DNA from: Streptomyces tendae
Lineage (GTDB): Bacteria > Actinomycetota > Actinomycetes > Streptomycetales > Streptomycetaceae
Length of the DNA: 64,000 bases
Direction: 5' to 3'
Assembly: GCF_008632955.1 (NCBI RefSeq)
Contig: NZ_CP043959.1
Span: 1,054,001 to 1,118,000 of the forward strand
Below the pieces are notes generated by a model. It searched no databases. It was not told the origin of the DNA and saw only the letters and a list, made by a program, of their open reading frames with translations. The stretch's first letter is position 1; every line of letters begins with the position of its first letter. Shown piece by piece: positions 63,515 through 64,000 of the stretch. The translations under genes were made by a program, and so were the position numbers.

Positions 63515-64000
63515 TCAGCCGGTCGCCGTGGCCCGATCCTCCCCGGCGGGGTCGCTCCGGCCGACGGTGACCGCCCAGGTGACGCCGGACGGCGCCGTCA
63601 CGCGCACGCTCCCGGCCCGGTGCGCGGCGGGCAGGGCGAGCTGGTGGTACGTCACGGCGGGTTCGCCGGAGGCGCACGCGAGCCGGAAGTGGGCGTGCGG
63701 CACGGGCAGACGCACCTCCACACCGCCCCTGCCCCGGCAACTGACGGCGACCGTGAGGGCCATGCCCCGGGTACCGGCCGGGTAGAAGAAGCCGGCGCTG
63801 CCGTGGGCGGGACCGTACCGCCCCGCCGTGCTCTCGCCGTCTCCGGCGTCGAGCGGAGGCGGGGTGACCGGTGCCGGCTGCCGCGCGGCCGGGCTGCCCG
63901 CGGCGGCCGGCGTCGGAAGATCTGGTTTCTCGTCGCCGCCGTTGGTGGACGTGCAGCCGACCATGGCCACCAGGATCAGGACACAGGCACTCCGGGCATG
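63515..64000 (-). CDS. Lipoprotein, N-terminus outside the window
   Basis: At least 161 residues; the start codon lies beyond base 64000. The visible N-terminal part reads ARSACVLILVAMVGCTSTNG, a lipoprotein signal sequence with lipobox AMVGC, so only a few residues are missing. The mature part begins with a Pro/Ala-rich linker, then a compact domain (GSAGFFYPAGTRGMALTVAVSCRGRGG, HAHFRLACASGEPAVTYHQLAL) that looks beta-rich. Family not recognised. Confidence 0.7.
   Translation of the reverse strand, partial: HARSACVLILVAMVGCTSTNGGDEKPDLPTPAAAGSPAARQPAPVTPPPLDAGDGESTAGRYGPAHGSAGFFYPAGTRGMALTVAVSCRGRGGVEVRLPVPHAHFRLACASGEPAVTYHQLALPAAHRAGSVRVTAPSGVTWAVTVGRSDPAGEDRATATG

Noticed and set aside
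63388..63570. Plus-strand 60-codon frame through the 24-bp repeats
   Set aside because: No ribosome site, product is a simple repeat, and it overlaps the lipoprotein gene on the other strand.

Overview
The window is a stretch of core chromosome from a high-GC actinobacterium, almost certainly a Streptomyces. The evidence is strong G/C at third codon positions, frequent GTG and TTG starts, purine-rich ribosome binding sites, several promoters where a TAnnnT box sits 6-7 nt before a start codon, and a complete bldK locus. From memory, the gene order matches S. coelicolor from the SCO5107 area through bldK (SCO5112-5116) to beyond SCO5147-5150. Much of it is also in the order of the Mycobacterium tuberculosis Rv1165-Rv1239 segment (typA, mshB, fdxC, dapC, dapE, LOG, folP2, DivIVA, tag, DUF3117, methyltransferase, sigE-rseA-htrA-tatB, mrp, MgtE/CBS, corA). 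I see no prophage, insertion sequence, CRISPR array, rRNA, tRNA or secondary-metabolite cluster.

Layout. 1-1400: end of a succinate dehydrogenase/fumarate reductase locus. 1.7-3.9 kb: an orphan solute-binding lipoprotein. 4.1-6.0 kb: typA. 6.2-13.3 kb: a 58-bp perfect palindrome, a candidate 40-aa leader ORF and the bldKA-E oligopeptide importer. 13.6-19.1 kb: a second complete peptide importer. 19.3-25.1 kb: an S9 peptidase, a small membrane protein, an amidase, and a DUF397 / XRE / anti-sigma-like ATPase module. 25.1-26.3 kb: an NTF2-like protein and a TetR regulator sharing three copies of one operator. 26.3-30 kb: mshB (mycothiol) and envelope genes. 30-33.6 kb: an ABC-2 exporter with its own two-component system. 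33.7-44 kb: SirB1-like, GNAT, ferredoxin, lysine/diaminopimelate genes (dapC, dapE), LOG, a FolP2-like protein, DivIVA-like, tag and a crotonase. 44.4-50.3 kb: DUF3117, an O-methyltransferase, and the extracytoplasmic stress set (ECF sigma, zinc-finger anti-sigma, HtrA-like protease, TatB). 51-57 kb: Mrp, DUF1003, MgtE-N/CBS and CorA. 57-64 kb: SUFU-like, an MFS pump, a zinc-ribbon protein, a PHP hydrolase, MarC-like, an unlisted-size 50-aa ORF, a NYN-domain protein and the start-truncated end of a lipoprotein gene.

How the genes work together. Two tandem dipeptide/oligopeptide ABC importers plus an orphan binding protein, an S9 peptidase and an amidase point to peptide uptake and signalling, with BldK tied to aerial development. 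The ECF sigma, anti-sigma and HtrA genes overlap or follow closely and form a self-contained envelope-stress circuit. The exporter at 30.2 kb is translationally coupled to its sensor kinase and regulator, and a perfect palindrome lies about 60 bp upstream. The most interesting non-coding signals are the 58-bp palindrome, the three-copy TetR-type operator, a proposed AUU start codon on the methyltransferase, and a corA leader with two hairpins and a 15-codon ORF. Two sets of short tandem repeats also lie between convergent genes. I found no obviously new multi-gene system.
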